Below are positions 25,806-34,438 of a DNA stretch of 64,000 nucleotides, in pieces. The stretch is from Massiliimalia sp050943535. Lineage in GTDB: Bacteria; Bacillota; Clostridia; Oscillospirales; Ruminococcaceae. The notes under the pieces were generated by a model that did no database searches, was not told the origin of the DNA, and saw nothing but the letters and a program-made list of their open reading frames with translations. The translations under genes and the position numbers were made by a program. Numbering within the stretch: position 1 is the first letter of the stretch; every line of letters begins with the position of its first letter. The DNA is taken from positions 17,223 through 81,222 of the forward strand of contig JBMNPJ010000012.1 in NCBI GenBank assembly GCA_050943535.1, written 5' to 3'.

Positions 25806-25838
25806 GGAGTATTGCAATCCCGTGGACTGCAATACTCC
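25806..25838 (-). terminator. Terminator after the AIM24 gene
   Basis: 11-bp stem GGAGTATTGCA / TGCAATACTCC with an 11-nt loop. In the minus direction it is followed by CTG and a run of seven T, about 70 bp past the AIM24 stop. The remainder of 25581-25908 is AT-rich with no gene. Confidence 0.75.
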
Positions 25839-25908
25839 CTCACATTTCATTTAGTTCCAATGATAATTGCCAAAACAAATTTTACTGCAACAGCCAAATT
25901 TCTTTTTC

Positions 25909-26682
25909 TTACATATTCGGCATCTTGACAGTAGGCATCATCAAAACTTTTCCAGTTCCCCGATATACATTGACTAACCCTTCTCCAGAAGCAGCAGAAC
26001 CAATCAGGCTCTTTCCGGAACGTTCCACTGTAAACTGCAGGCTTCCGCTCCATGCGATAGCAAGATTTCCATCAATCTTCAATACATCGTCCTGCAAAGT
26101 AATTTCAATCAATTCTTCTTTTGGACAATTGGATTCAATACAGAATGTACCGGTACCATTCAGACTTAAATTGAAAAGTCCTTCCCCGCCTGCTACTGCG
26201 GAAGAAAAGTTTGACCGCATAACAGTTTTATGTTTGAGATTGCTGTCACATGCCAAAAACAGTCCGTCATCCAATACAACAGAGCCGCCCCAATCAGCTG
26301 CATTCATTAAAATCAAGTGTTTGTAAGTAGGTTCCAACACCAAAATTCCGTTTCCCGTATATTCCGGTTTGATCGCAGATTCACCGCTGGCCTTACCTCG
26401 CATAGCTTTTCCCAAGAAATCTCCAACACCTTTAATGCCGGTGGTGGCGTTTACATTTCCCAGCATCCACTGCATGGCACCTGCCTGAACGGTCACCTGG
26501 GCTTTGCTCAGGTCGCACACCAGCTGACGTTTTTTCACGTTCATCTGAGCGCTGTAATAAGCCACAACCGCAGACCCTGGGTCTACACTCAGATCGCGCT
26601 GGTACTCGATCACCTGAAATGGTCCCAGCTGAGACAGTACTTTCACATCATCGTTGTCTGTAAAATTAGCGATTTGATACAT
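25909..26682 (-). CDS. AIM24 family protein
   Basis: 257 residues. The beta-strand-rich pattern with 'SRDLSVDPGSAVVAYYSAQM'-like opening ('QRDLSVDPGSAVVAY'), 'GAMQWMLGNV', 'EYTGNGILVLEPTYKHLILM' and 'LNLTGTG'-type turns ('LSLNGTGTFCIES') matches the AIM24 (DUF124/TIGR00266) fold, a trimeric beta-prism. The bacterial function is unknown; mitochondrial AIM24 affects cristae organisation. Starts at ATG 26682 behind AGGAGG. It is transcribed alone, with a terminator on its 3' side. Confidence 0.85.
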   Translation of the reverse strand: MYQIANFTDNDDVKVLSQLGPFQVIEYQRDLSVDPGSAVVAYYSAQMNVKKRQLVCDLSKAQVTVQAGAMQWMLGNVNATTGIKGVGDFLGKAMRGKASGESAIKPEYTGNGILVLEPTYKHLILMNAADWGGSVVLDDGLFLACDSNLKHKTVMRSNFSSAVAGGEGLFNLSLNGTGTFCIESNCPKEELIEITLQDDVLKIDGNLAIAWSGSLQFTVERSGKSLIGSAASGEGLVNVYRGTGKVLMMPTVKMPNM

Positions 26683-26782
26683 AAAAATTTCCTCCTATTC
26701 CTCTGATTAATTTTATGAACAAGAATATGAAACACTATAAGTACAGGGCTGAAAACACCCGATCTGCACTCATCCTAGTTTT

Positions 26783-27397
26783 CTATTGCAGCACACCTAT
26801 TTCCTGCAACTGTTTCAGCAGTTTCTGAAAATTTCTGGTTTCATGATCATAATAAATGGTTTTCATCCCCATGTTTTCAGGAACCGTCAAATTTTTTTGC
26901 TGGTTATCAATAAACACACATTGAGAAGCCGGCAAATTAAGCTTTTCAAGAGCCGCACGAAAAATGGTATCTTCCTCTTTGCCTGACCCTACATCAGCGG
27001 AAACGACAATCACATCAAAAAGCTGCTCCCAACCGCAATGTTTCACAATACAGTCTATTCGATCTTTTTTATTATCTGTGATCATTCCCACCTGATAGCC
27101 GCAATCTTTCAAAGCATGTACCAGTTCCAACATTTTTTCATCAATGGGCGTGTTCTCAAAAGAGTCAATTAGAATTTGATACGGAATTTGCATTCCGACA
27201 CGCTGGCAAAGTTCTTCCCATATTTCATTATGGATTTTCTTTCCGTATAAAAGATCACGATTATACCCACGGTATTTATCAGAAAACAGCGAAAATCCAA
27301 CACCGGTAACCTGAGTAATATATTTGCAGATGCTCAAAGAACCTGTTGCATCTGTTGTCAGCACGCCATCAAAATCAAACAGAACCGCTTTTATCAT
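26783..27397 (-). CDS. HAD superfamily hydrolase
   Basis: 204 residues with the four HAD motifs: 'VLFDFDGVLT' (nucleophile Asp9 region), 'VGMITDNKKDRID' (motif II, Thr), a Lys in 'GSGKEEDTIF' (motif III) and 'CVFIDNQQKN' (motif IV). The cap is of the small helical type between motifs I and II. Probably a phosphatase or phosphoglucomutase-like enzyme for a small metabolite; the substrate is not predictable. Isolated gene between two terminators. Confidence 0.87.
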   Translation of the reverse strand: MIKAVLFDFDGVLTTDATGSLSICKYITQVTGVGFSLFSDKYRGYNRDLLYGKKIHNEIWEELCQRVGMQIPYQILIDSFENTPIDEKMLELVHALKDCGYQVGMITDNKKDRIDCIVKHCGWEQLFDVIVVSADVGSGKEEDTIFRAALEKLNLPASQCVFIDNQQKNLTVPENMGMKTIYYDHETRNFQKLLKQLQEIGVLQ

Positions 27398-27547
27398 TTG
27401 ACTCGTTCCCTCAATATGTATTTTTTAGTATTATACCATATGATCTTTTAAAATCCAACGCAACATCTCGCCAATCTGACTCATCACATTTTGTGCTGTA
27501 TTGCTGATATCCTGCAAAAATAAAGCATCCACACCCAATCGCAAGAT

Positions 27548-27590
27548 AAAAAAGAACCTGGAGTTTCATATTCTTCCAGGTTCTTTTTTT
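27548..27590. terminator. Intrinsic terminator downstream of the UPPS-like gene
   Basis: 15-bp perfect stem AAAAAAGAACCTGGA and complement with a 12-nt loop, T-runs on both sides. It separates the UPPS-like gene from the HAD gene. The interval 27398-27695 holds nothing else recognisable. Confidence 0.88.
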
Positions 27591-27695
27591 CTATAGGAAT
27601 CAAAAAGTATCCGTGCATTTTGGTGTGGTGCATGAATTTGCACCGACATTATTTCACCGGATATCCCTTATTTTTTAATATATATGTTTGCTTTG

Positions 27696-28337
27696 TTATC
27701 CGCCTAATGTCACATCTTGTTTTTGATACCATTGTAGTGCTCGAAAAAAATCATCTGGTTCAAAATCAGGCCATAATCGATCCACAACAAAGAAATCAGC
27801 ATAAACTGATTGTACCGGTAAAAATCCAGATAGCCGACGCATTCCGCCCCAGCGAATGATCAAATCAATTCGTGAAACATCATGCGAACGGAGTTCACTT
27901 CGAATTTCCCCACGATTATTACCCGGATTATTTAATTGAGCAAGATCCCATTCCCATCCATAGTTAACAAGAAAATTGACACGAATACCACCGCCATTGA
28001 AATCGGTTCGAGTTGTATATGGCAATATCTCTTTAGGAAATGTATCTGCATTTTGATCGCCAATCACAAGAAGAGAAACTGGCTCAGATGCTATCAGATT
28101 GATTGCTTCAACACATGCCTTCGAAAAAGCCTTGACTTGTTCAGCAGGCCGTCCGCAGTTGTCAGTTGTAAATCCATAATAAGTAATTTCCTGAATTCCT
28201 GCTTCTCGTGCCAATCTCAACAAATCTAATCCCGGTGTTAACCCATTTGCATAGCCGTCCTTTTTTTGCAATCCCGCACGTTTAGCCCAGCGCCTGTTTC
28301 CATCCGGAATAATCCCGATATGTCTTGGAATTCGCAT
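27696..28337 (-). CDS. Divergent undecaprenyl-diphosphate-synthase-family protein
   Basis: 213 residues, shorter than typical UppS (about 230-260). It keeps the start 'HIGIIPDGNRRWAKRAGL' with the catalytic Asp of DGN, then 'YYGFTTDNCGRP', 'VNFLVNYGWEWD' and 'YADFFVVDRLWPDFEPDDF'. In the usual RTxGExRxSNFLLWQ segment it reads 'IIRWGGMRRLSGFLPVQ', so the Glu is Met and Asn is Gly, and the metal-binding Glu of AELYF is Asp. It is thus a cis-prenyltransferase homologue outside the main UppS clade, unlikely to be the essential enzyme. Monocistronic; role unknown. Confidence 0.75.
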   Translation of the reverse strand: MRIPRHIGIIPDGNRRWAKRAGLQKKDGYANGLTPGLDLLRLAREAGIQEITYYGFTTDNCGRPAEQVKAFSKACVEAINLIASEPVSLLVIGDQNADTFPKEILPYTTRTDFNGGGIRVNFLVNYGWEWDLAQLNNPGNNRGEIRSELRSHDVSRIDLIIRWGGMRRLSGFLPVQSVYADFFVVDRLWPDFEPDDFFRALQWYQKQDVTLGG

Positions 28338-28572
28338 ATAATCACCTTCCTTCGGTTTAGTATTTGTTTTCTATACAATAACTATACATTCACTATAAAA
28401 ACGACTCTTCTTTCGATATATGTCCAAAGAAAGCAGAACTCCATCAGCCTTCTTACAAACAGAACACATTCCTCAACTCCCTAAAAATTCAGACAAGAAT
28501 CAGTAAAAATCAAAAACTGGATTTCTAATCAAGCAAGCTTTTTACTGAACATCAAAAATATAGAAATAGTAA

Positions 28573-28600
28573 AAGACCGCCGACAAATGTCGACGGTCTT
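28573..28600. other. Stem-loop in the tRNA-Val / UPPS-like interval
   Basis: 12-bp stem AAGACCGCCGAC / GTCGACGGTCTT with one mismatch and an AAAT loop. No strong T-run follows. The rest of 28338-28714 shows no gene; this may be a weak terminator or an RNA structure. Confidence 0.4.
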
Positions 28601-28714
28601 CTCAATTGTCTAACCCTCATAAAAAATATATTTCGGTATCTTAATGCTACAACTTGCACTCCTTTGCTGAACAAGACATTTGAAAAAACAGCCCCTTTTC
28701 AGTCCGTACGAAAA

Positions 28715-28753
28715 AACCGTGATCTTGATACAATAGGTATCAAGATCACGGTT
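28715..28753 (-). terminator. Terminator of tRNA-Val
   Basis: Perfect 17-bp stem AACCGTGATCTTGATAC and complement with a 5-nt loop, followed in the minus direction by TTTTTT. It begins 7 bp after the tRNA 3' end. Confidence 0.85.
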
Positions 28754-28759
28754 CTGTTT

Positions 28760-28836
28760 TGGTGGAAGCAAGGGGACTCGAACCCATGACCTCTGCGATG
28801 TGAACGCAGCGCTCTAACCAGCTGAGCTATGCTTCC
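28760..28836 (-). tRNA. tRNA-Val (anticodon CAC)
   Basis: Cloverleaf on the minus strand: acceptor GGAAGCA / TGCTTCC, D-arm GCTCAGCTGGTTAGAGC, anticodon stem CTGCG / CGCAG with loop TTCACAT (anticodon CAC, reads GUG), T-loop TTCGAGT, and an encoded CCA. The T-stem has one T-C mismatch. A strong terminator follows, so it is a single-tRNA transcript. Confidence 0.95.
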
Positions 28837-28953
28837 AAATTCATCAATATCACTGATATTAAAGCTATTATAGTCCCTTTTTTCATGCTTGTCAACATAA
28901 GCGCCTGTCACTTAGTCTTGTGTTCCCAACAAAGAAATATCGCCGAAAAATAT

Positions 28954-28995
28954 AAAAAGGGTTGGTTTCGGCTTATCGCCGAAACCAACCCTTTT
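28954..28995 (-). terminator. Terminator of the GH120 gene
   Basis: Perfect 18-bp stem (AAAAGGGTTGGTTTCGGC and complement) with a 4-nt TTAT loop and T-rich flank, 16 bp past the stop at 29012. Confidence 0.9.
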
Positions 28996-29011
28996 GTGTT
29001 TTTCACATTTT

Positions 29012-31054
29012 TTAAACTGTTTTACTTAAAACTTCGCCTGCCGCCTGCGGAGTCTCAAACGGTCCTACCATTGGATTGATTGCTCTATGATTTCCAAAAT
29101 AGTCGGCATTGAATACAATCGGCGTTCCATCCGGATTTTCGAACATCTGCTCCGGTTCAAATGCCATACCCAAAGTATCAGTGCTGATGGTACCCACAGT
29201 CAGGTCCGGCATAACGTCGTAGAGATTGGTTTCCAGCTTCCATTCTCCGTCCTTTTCTTCCAGTTTCAAGGAAACGGTATGTTCGCTGTCCACAATACAG
29301 TTTTTCTCTTTTTTCCATGCCTTTGCGCCGTTAAAGTATACATTTCCTTCTGCCCATACAGGAAGATGCATATAGTAGCGGTCGCTGTTTGGAGAACCCA
29401 TGCCGCAGTAACCGTCAAATTCTTTGACCCATTCTTCAAACAGCTGATAGCCGTCATCGTACATCCAGGTACCTACATATAGGTTTCCGTCATCCCAACC
29501 GTTTTTGCCGGCACCCTGCATTTTTTCCATCATCTTTTTCATGCCTGGACGCATAGGCTGCTGTACAAAAATATTGTTGTAGAATCTCATGTCACCATGG
29601 AGGAAGGTCATAAATCCAGCCACTTCAGTCTGGTGCGGCACATGATATGGGGTATACCGGGGAGAAGACAGAGTTTTTGCCCCGTTATCTGTTCCAATTC
29701 CCACAGCGGTAAATGCGCCTGCAATCAGGTTATGTACCAGTGCCACACCCTGGGTTGCCAGTTTTACTGCCCGGTCGGACAGAAGAATGTTATTGTCGAT
29801 CAAAGTCGGTCCATGGGAAACTTCTACAAAGATGTCTTCGCCCATGCCTGCCATTCCCTTTTCAATGCAGTCATCTGCAATCGGGAGGGTATTGTGATGG
29901 AACAGGTTTTGGGTAACCCGGGTACCCTGTGCCTGCCAGTCCAGCCACAGACCGCGGGTACAGTGGTGAATGTGGTTTCTGCGGAAAATCACGTCGATGG
30001 CAGCGTGCATTTTAATGCCGCCGATTTCCGCTCCTGCCAAATTCTGTTTGTTGTTAATATGGTGAATATGGTTGTCTTCAATAATGGAGAACACACCGCC
30101 CAGATGGCCTACAATACCGGTTTGGCCGCAGTCGTGAATGTTGCAGCGGCGAACAATGTGAGAACCGATTCTTTCCTTGGTCCAGCCTTCCCGCTGTGCC
30201 TGGCAGATACAATCCCGTTCAGTCTGGGTGCCGTCTTTAAATTTCCATTTGAGCCATTTGTTGTCATTGTTTGGCTGTTTGTATTTCCCCAGAGAGATCC
30301 CAGAACATTTGGAATGAGAGATATCACAATCTTCAATGATCCATCCTTTGGACCAGTGTGGTCCCACCATTCCTTCCTGATAAGCGGTAGGAGGCGCCCA
30401 CTGAGTTGCGGCTTTGGTTACTGTGAATCCAGAAAGGGTAATGTAGCCCACTCCTTCTTCCGCCGGATAGAAGCAGTTTCTGCGGACATTGATTTCTACA
30501 TCTTCCTCATTTGGATTCTTTCCGTGGAAGTTTGCGTAAATCACCGTTTCGTTGGTTTCTTCATCCTGTGCAGTATACCAGGTGTAAACAGAAAAATCCG
30601 GATCCCAGGAAGCTTTGGAAACTTCCGGACTGAGTACCTTTTCCAGTTCAGTCACTTCATACATGGACTTTTCGCCCAGATATACTTCGCCGGTATGGGC
30701 GATAAAGGTGGCAATATACCAGTCGCCGCTGACTAGGGTGGTGTATGGATTATAGGTACCGAAAATTCCGTTGGGGATTCTGGCAATCCAGACATCTCCT
30801 TCATAAGGTTTCCAGTTTTTTACTGGTTCCGCACCGGTAATTACCGCTTTCAGCGGTTCCACAGAGGTATATGTAATTCTTGCATCTTCGGTTCCCGCAT
30901 GAATTGGGTTTACCCATTCCCGATAGACACCGGGATATACCAGAACCTCATCGCCGGCTTTTGCAATATTTGCAGCTTCCTGAATGGTCTGGAAAGGATA
31001 TTCTTTACTTCCGTTCCCACTTCTCAGCGCAGAGCCATCTACATAAAATTTCAT
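29012..31054 (-). CDS. GH120 beta-xylosidase-like right-handed beta-helix enzyme
   Basis: 680 residues from ATG 31054 (AAGGAGG just before). N-terminal 'YVDGSALRSGNGSKEYPFQT' and repeated parallel-beta-helix coils indicate a PbH1 fold, but there is no signal peptide. Long stretches resemble the cytoplasmic GH120 xylosidase XylC of Thermoanaerobacterium: 'GVYREWVNP', 'EINVRRNCFYP', 'WAPPTAYQEGMVGPHWSKGW', 'GQTGIVGHLGGVFS' and 'GLWLDWQAQGTRV'. By this comparison Asp372 is the nucleophile and Glu411 ('FVEVSHGP') the acid/base; an insertion of about 16 residues separates them relative to XylC. It would cleave imported xylo-oligosaccharides or related beta-glycosides. The family assignment is from memory of XylC, not an alignment. 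Confidence 0.82.
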   Translation of the reverse strand: MKFYVDGSALRSGNGSKEYPFQTIQEAANIAKAGDEVLVYPGVYREWVNPIHAGTEDARITYTSVEPLKAVITGAEPVKNWKPYEGDVWIARIPNGIFGTYNPYTTLVSGDWYIATFIAHTGEVYLGEKSMYEVTELEKVLSPEVSKASWDPDFSVYTWYTAQDEETNETVIYANFHGKNPNEEDVEINVRRNCFYPAEEGVGYITLSGFTVTKAATQWAPPTAYQEGMVGPHWSKGWIIEDCDISHSKCSGISLGKYKQPNNDNKWLKWKFKDGTQTERDCICQAQREGWTKERIGSHIVRRCNIHDCGQTGIVGHLGGVFSIIEDNHIHHINNKQNLAGAEIGGIKMHAAIDVIFRRNHIHHCTRGLWLDWQAQGTRVTQNLFHHNTLPIADDCIEKGMAGMGEDIFVEVSHGPTLIDNNILLSDRAVKLATQGVALVHNLIAGAFTAVGIGTDNGAKTLSSPRYTPYHVPHQTEVAGFMTFLHGDMRFYNNIFVQQPMRPGMKKMMEKMQGAGKNGWDDGNLYVGTWMYDDGYQLFEEWVKEFDGYCGMGSPNSDRYYMHLPVWAEGNVYFNGAKAWKKEKNCIVDSEHTVSLKLEEKDGEWKLETNLYDVMPDLTVGTISTDTLGMAFEPEQMFENPDGTPIVFNADYFGNHRAINPMVGPFETPQAAGEVLSKTV

Positions 31055-31100
31055 TGCCAATTCCTCCTTATTATAGTCGTTTTGTCCCGCTTTTGTTTTC

Positions 31101-31130
31101 GTGCTCGAGCACATTCATGCTTATATTATA
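31101..31130 (-). promoter_or_regulatory. Promoter and palindromic operator of the GH120 gene
   Basis: A perfect TATAAT (-10) on the minus strand at 31130-31125 is followed 12 bp downstream by the 12-bp palindrome GTGCTCGAGCAC (31101-31112). The palindrome with central CG has the form of LacI-family operators and sits at the expected transcription start. No regulator gene is adjacent. The -35 is weak. Confidence 0.5.
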
Positions 31131-31539
31131 CCACAATTTTTTTGAATTTCCAGTATTTTTTTGAAAGAGATCTCCTTGAGGAAATTTTCTGGAGCCAAGA
31201 CGTAGTTGTAGCCGGCTAGCCCCCCTGATTGGCAGCCTTCTCTCTAAAGAAAATTCCTACCTATCACTGCTTTGAGACATTCTGTAACCGAAGCATTTAC
31301 ATCGAATAAAAGTCCGCCTCTTATGAAACAGAAACGGACTTTTATCTGATGCAACGAATTTTGTTTTCATACAAAACCTATATGATGATAAAATGATATT
31401 CCATAAAAATTAGGTGCGAGATGTATATTTCCTAAGTCATCAAGGCTCATCCTAAACACCTTTACTTTTTCAGTTGACTAAACTTACATTATGGAATAAT
31501 TACGGTTTTGTATCAAGGCATAAAACCAGAAAACAACTA
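31131..31539. other. Intergenic stretch with one stem-loop
   Basis: No gene is recognisable. An 11-bp inverted repeat ATAAAAGTCCG / CGGACTTTTAT (31305-31315, 31335-31345) is a likely terminator for the minus-strand GNAT gene, although it lies about 195 bp past that stop. The remainder is AT-rich filler. Confidence 0.5.
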
Positions 31540-31965
31540 CTATTTTATGGCAAAATCACGATATTGAAATGCAACACAGTCAATATCATCTACTGCTGCG
31601 AAACCGACATGATGATAAAACGATATCATGTCCTTTGTTTTATCTGTCAGCAGTATTTTTTGACCTACCTTTGAAAATTTTTGTATTACTGCTGCTATCA
31701 ATTTTCCACCTATTCCCTGCCGCTGATATTCTGGTAAAACCAACAGGTCTTGAATATACACAATAGAATAGCCGTCTCCCACAACTCGAATAATCCCTAC
31801 CAAAACATCATCCACATATGCACCTAACACAAAAAGTGAATTGCGAAAAGCATGATACAACATATCCGGATTATTATAATAATTTGACCATCCTACTGCC
31901 TCATATAAGGGAATAATTTCTTCTGCACAATAATCTGTATAAGGTAGCAGTATTATATTTTTCAT
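31540..31965 (-). CDS. GNAT family N-acetyltransferase
   Basis: 141 residues, single GNAT domain. 'IQDLLVLPEYQRQGIGGKLIAAVIQKF' holds the acetyl-CoA pyrophosphate loop (QRQGIG), followed by 'SFYHHVGF', a common C-terminal element. Resembles small acetyltransferases acting on amines or peptide N-termini; acceptor unknown. AT-rich compared with the xylosidase gene next to it. Confidence 0.87.
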   Translation of the reverse strand: MKNIILLPYTDYCAEEIIPLYEAVGWSNYYNNPDMLYHAFRNSLFVLGAYVDDVLVGIIRVVGDGYSIVYIQDLLVLPEYQRQGIGGKLIAAVIQKFSKVGQKILLTDKTKDMISFYHHVGFAAVDDIDCVAFQYRDFAIK

Positions 31966-32046
31966 TTGATACCATCCTCCTATTTATTTTTTATAGGAAG
32001 ATCCATAACTTTACCATCCTTATTCCCTCCAACTAAAAATTACATT

Positions 32047-32622
32047 TTAAAAATTATTTTTCCAATCTCCCCAGGAACCAATTGCCTCTCCATGAACAGA
32101 AAAATATTTCTGTTCAACTGCAATGACGGGATTTACCGCTTTTAACTTTTCCTCAAATGTTTTTGACTGATCTGCCAAAAATTCTTCTGCAAGTACATTT
32201 TTAATTTCACAAACATAAATTTCACTTTGCATTTTATCGTCCAAAGAAAGAATTTTATTGACTTTAAGTTCAAAGCTCCATGGACTTTTTACAGGTACGG
32301 GAACATTCAATACGCTTCCTTTTACAGACTCTATTTGACTAGATTTATCAAATTGATACCCGGGATGATTGCCGCAAAAATCCGCATTCGGCAGCAACTC
32401 TTTGCTGATAATAGATGCTGAAAACTCCCCTGTTGCTCTAATTCTATCTCTAGTCAATTTGTCCTCACCAATGCAGGCTACAAAACGAAAACCCTCATCA
32501 AAACAATAGGTCGCCCAGCAAAAAAGTCCATAATTAGGTTGTCCATTTTCTTTATAAGTTCCATATAAGTACAAACATTGCGGACAAAAATCATTTGAAA
32601 TCGGCAGAGAAACTTTCGCCAT
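32047..32622 (-). CDS. Flavin reductase-like (FMN-binding) protein
   Basis: 191 residues of the flavin reductase-like split barrel: 'CLYLYGTYKENGQPNYGLFCWATY', 'ACIGEDKLTRDRI' and 'GEFSASIISKELL' match the FMN-binding loops; 'YFSVHGEAIGSWGDWK' is the family's C-terminal pattern. Such proteins bind FMN and reduce flavins or small electrophiles with NAD(P)H. It lies 68 bp from a PNPOx-like gene on the same strand. Confidence 0.83.
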   Translation of the reverse strand: MAKVSLPISNDFCPQCLYLYGTYKENGQPNYGLFCWATYCFDEGFRFVACIGEDKLTRDRIRATGEFSASIISKELLPNADFCGNHPGYQFDKSSQIESVKGSVLNVPVPVKSPWSFELKVNKILSLDDKMQSEIYVCEIKNVLAEEFLADQSKTFEEKLKAVNPVIAVEQKYFSVHGEAIGSWGDWKNNF

Positions 32623-32690
32623 ATTAACACCTCATCTACTTCATAATCATTTATGTCTATTTGAAAAACATCCATAAAAATTCCTGTTTC

Positions 32691-33131
32691 TCACTTGTAA
32701 GCCACGGTAAAATCCAAATCATATCTGGTACCGTGAGAAAACAACACCCCTTCTGTCAGCTGAATCTGCAAAATACAGGTGTTTTCATCTTCAAAATTGT
32801 TGTGCCCATTATCAATCCACTGGGCAAAGGCAGCATTTAATTTTTCTGCGATTTCCCGGTTTTCTTCCTTTCGAAACCAGCCCAGATTCACTCCTTTTCC
32901 TCTGGCAGTAAACCAGTCCCCGGAAATGGCTACATTGGGATTTTTCTCAATTTGTCTCATCTTATTGGACAGCCCATAGGTAATTACAAAAAAGGATCCG
33001 TCTTCATAATAGCTGTTTACCGTACGGACACTTGGAAAATCCCCGTCGATGGTCGCCAAAGAAATCAAACTGTCTTTCCCAAACCGTTCTTTCATAATCT
33101 CTTTTGCTTCTTGAGGAAATCCGCTACTCAT
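32691..33131 (-). CDS. Pyridoxamine 5'-phosphate oxidase-family flavoprotein
   Basis: 146 residues with the PNPOx-like split-barrel: 'SLISLATIDGDFPSVRTVNSYY' and 'YGLSNKMRQIEKNPNVAISGDWF' are the FMN-phosphate and dimer motifs. General-stress-protein 26 relatives have this size. Probably an FMN- or F420-binding small-molecule reductase rather than a vitamin B6 enzyme. Followed by the flavin reductase gene on the same strand. Confidence 0.84.
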   Translation of the reverse strand: MSSGFPQEAKEIMKERFGKDSLISLATIDGDFPSVRTVNSYYEDGSFFVITYGLSNKMRQIEKNPNVAISGDWFTARGKGVNLGWFRKEENREIAEKLNAAFAQWIDNGHNNFEDENTCILQIQLTEGVLFSHGTRYDLDFTVAYK

Positions 33132-33309
33132 AAAAATCCACCTTTCTCTGCATAAAACATGCTGTTTTTTCTTATGATAGCATATTTTTTCAGGCGGTTC
33201 TATGGCAGTTTTCCCCTATGGTTAAAGAAAAGATTTATGGGATGTGACAAAAAACGCCCTACCCATTGTATTCTATGAATCAGAAATTTTATAAAGATGC
33301 AGAAAAAAG

Positions 33310-34290
33310 CTAGGAATGTTCCTTTTCCCCCATCTTGGCATCATTTTCATCCAGTCGTTTTGTGGTACATTGCTGAAGTTTTTGCGCATACTGGCGAAGA
33401 AAGGCAGCACAGCTGCGAAGATAGGAATCCTCCATTGCTTCTTTGCGCCAGATCAGAAAATCTCGATTGAGTACGGTGGACAGGGAACATCGGCGAATGT
33501 ACATCCCATAATCGTCCACCATATCCAACGGAATTGGAGAAACCCACATATAGGTGCCGGGCAGACGCTGCAACAGATCAATCTGACTGCCCCGGTCGTA
33601 TACATAAATCCTCTTTTGAGGAATTCCACGCAGCAGCGGATTGATACGATCCATACTTGCAGCCAGTTCCTGCTGGTCCCCATGTACAATCTCCGTATAA
33701 GCGTATAGTTCTTCCTGGCTGATCTGCTGCTGAAACGCCAAAGGATGATCTGCCCGTAGAATCAGCATCATATAAAAATCCATAAGAGGGTCACAGCACA
33801 AATTTTTACTTTCCAGCTGGCGTCGGTAATAATTTTCGTAAAAGGAGGGAATTCGAATGATTCCCAGCGCACTTTCCCCGCGAAAAACCTGCTCAATAGC
33901 CTCGTGCGTATTGGTTTCATGCAGTCGCAGGGAAATTTTATGCTCTGTCCCTAATTCCTGATTCATCCAATCCGACACTGCGCGAACGCAATAAGAAGCC
34001 CGACAAACAGAAATCCCCATAGACCAAGTCGTCTGAGACTGACCACTGATATTTTCCAGCTTTTCCATCTGAGAAACAATTGTACTGGCACAAGCCACAA
34101 ATTGTTCTCCCTGATGCGTCAGCCTAACTCCTGTGGGGGTACGTTCAAAAATAGTAATATTTAATTCCTTCTCCGCTTCCCGTACCATAGTGCTCAGATT
34201 GGACTGAGCTCGAAACAAGATGTGAGAAGCCCGGGTGATGGAGCCTTCCCGGGCAATGGTCAAAATATCCTTAATATGCTGCAATGTCAT
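33310..34290 (-). CDS. LysR family transcriptional regulator
   Basis: 326 residues. The winged HTH at the N-terminus ('LQHIKDILTIAREGSITRASHILFRAQSNLSTMVREAEKEL') is typical of LysR, and the remaining 220 residues form the periplasmic-binding-like effector domain. Divergent from the opine dehydrogenase gene, with a near-palindrome in between, it is the probable regulator of that pair. It carries an Asp/Glu/Lys-rich C-terminal tail. Confidence 0.93.
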   Translation of the reverse strand: MTLQHIKDILTIAREGSITRASHILFRAQSNLSTMVREAEKELNITIFERTPTGVRLTHQGEQFVACASTIVSQMEKLENISGQSQTTWSMGISVCRASYCVRAVSDWMNQELGTEHKISLRLHETNTHEAIEQVFRGESALGIIRIPSFYENYYRRQLESKNLCCDPLMDFYMMLILRADHPLAFQQQISQEELYAYTEIVHGDQQELAASMDRINPLLRGIPQKRIYVYDRGSQIDLLQRLPGTYMWVSPIPLDMVDDYGMYIRRCSLSTVLNRDFLIWRKEAMEDSYLRSCAAFLRQYAQKLQQCTTKRLDENDAKMGEKEHS

Positions 34291-34323
34291 CCGTCTTTCC
34301 CCTTTCTATGGTATATATTTTTT

Positions 34324-34348
34324 TATATATCACATTCCTGATTATATA
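34324..34348. promoter_or_regulatory. Candidate LysR-type binding site
   Basis: Interrupted near-palindrome TATATATCA-N6-TGATTATATA in the 148-bp divergent interval between the LysR gene and the opine dehydrogenase gene. AT-rich dyads with ATC...GAT ends are usual for LysR-type sites. A TATACT -10 for the plus direction follows at 34374. Confidence 0.45.
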
Positions 34349-34438
34349 TTAACCGGTAACTATAAGCAAGTGCTATACTGGGGCTAGTGGTTGTTATCAA
34401 TTTAACAGAATGATATCAGAAAAAGGAGATTCGATATT

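Noticed and set aside
28699..28911. 70-residue minus-strand reading frame
   Set aside because: It reads through the tRNA-Val gene (the peptide contains the usual translated tRNA pattern), so it is not a protein gene.
29597..30736. 379-residue plus-strand frame
   Set aside because: Antisense to the GH120 gene, which has clear family motifs; the antisense peptide has no recognisable pattern or ribosome site.
29012..31054. Pectate lyase or other secreted polysaccharide lyase
   Set aside because: The beta-helix alone suggests it, but the protein lacks a signal peptide and carries GH120-type catalytic segments.
32047..33131. A dedicated three-gene flavin system with the opine dehydrogenase pair
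   Set aside because: The two minus-strand flavin-family genes are separated from the opine pair by the LysR gene and lie on its far side; shared fold alone is weak evidence.
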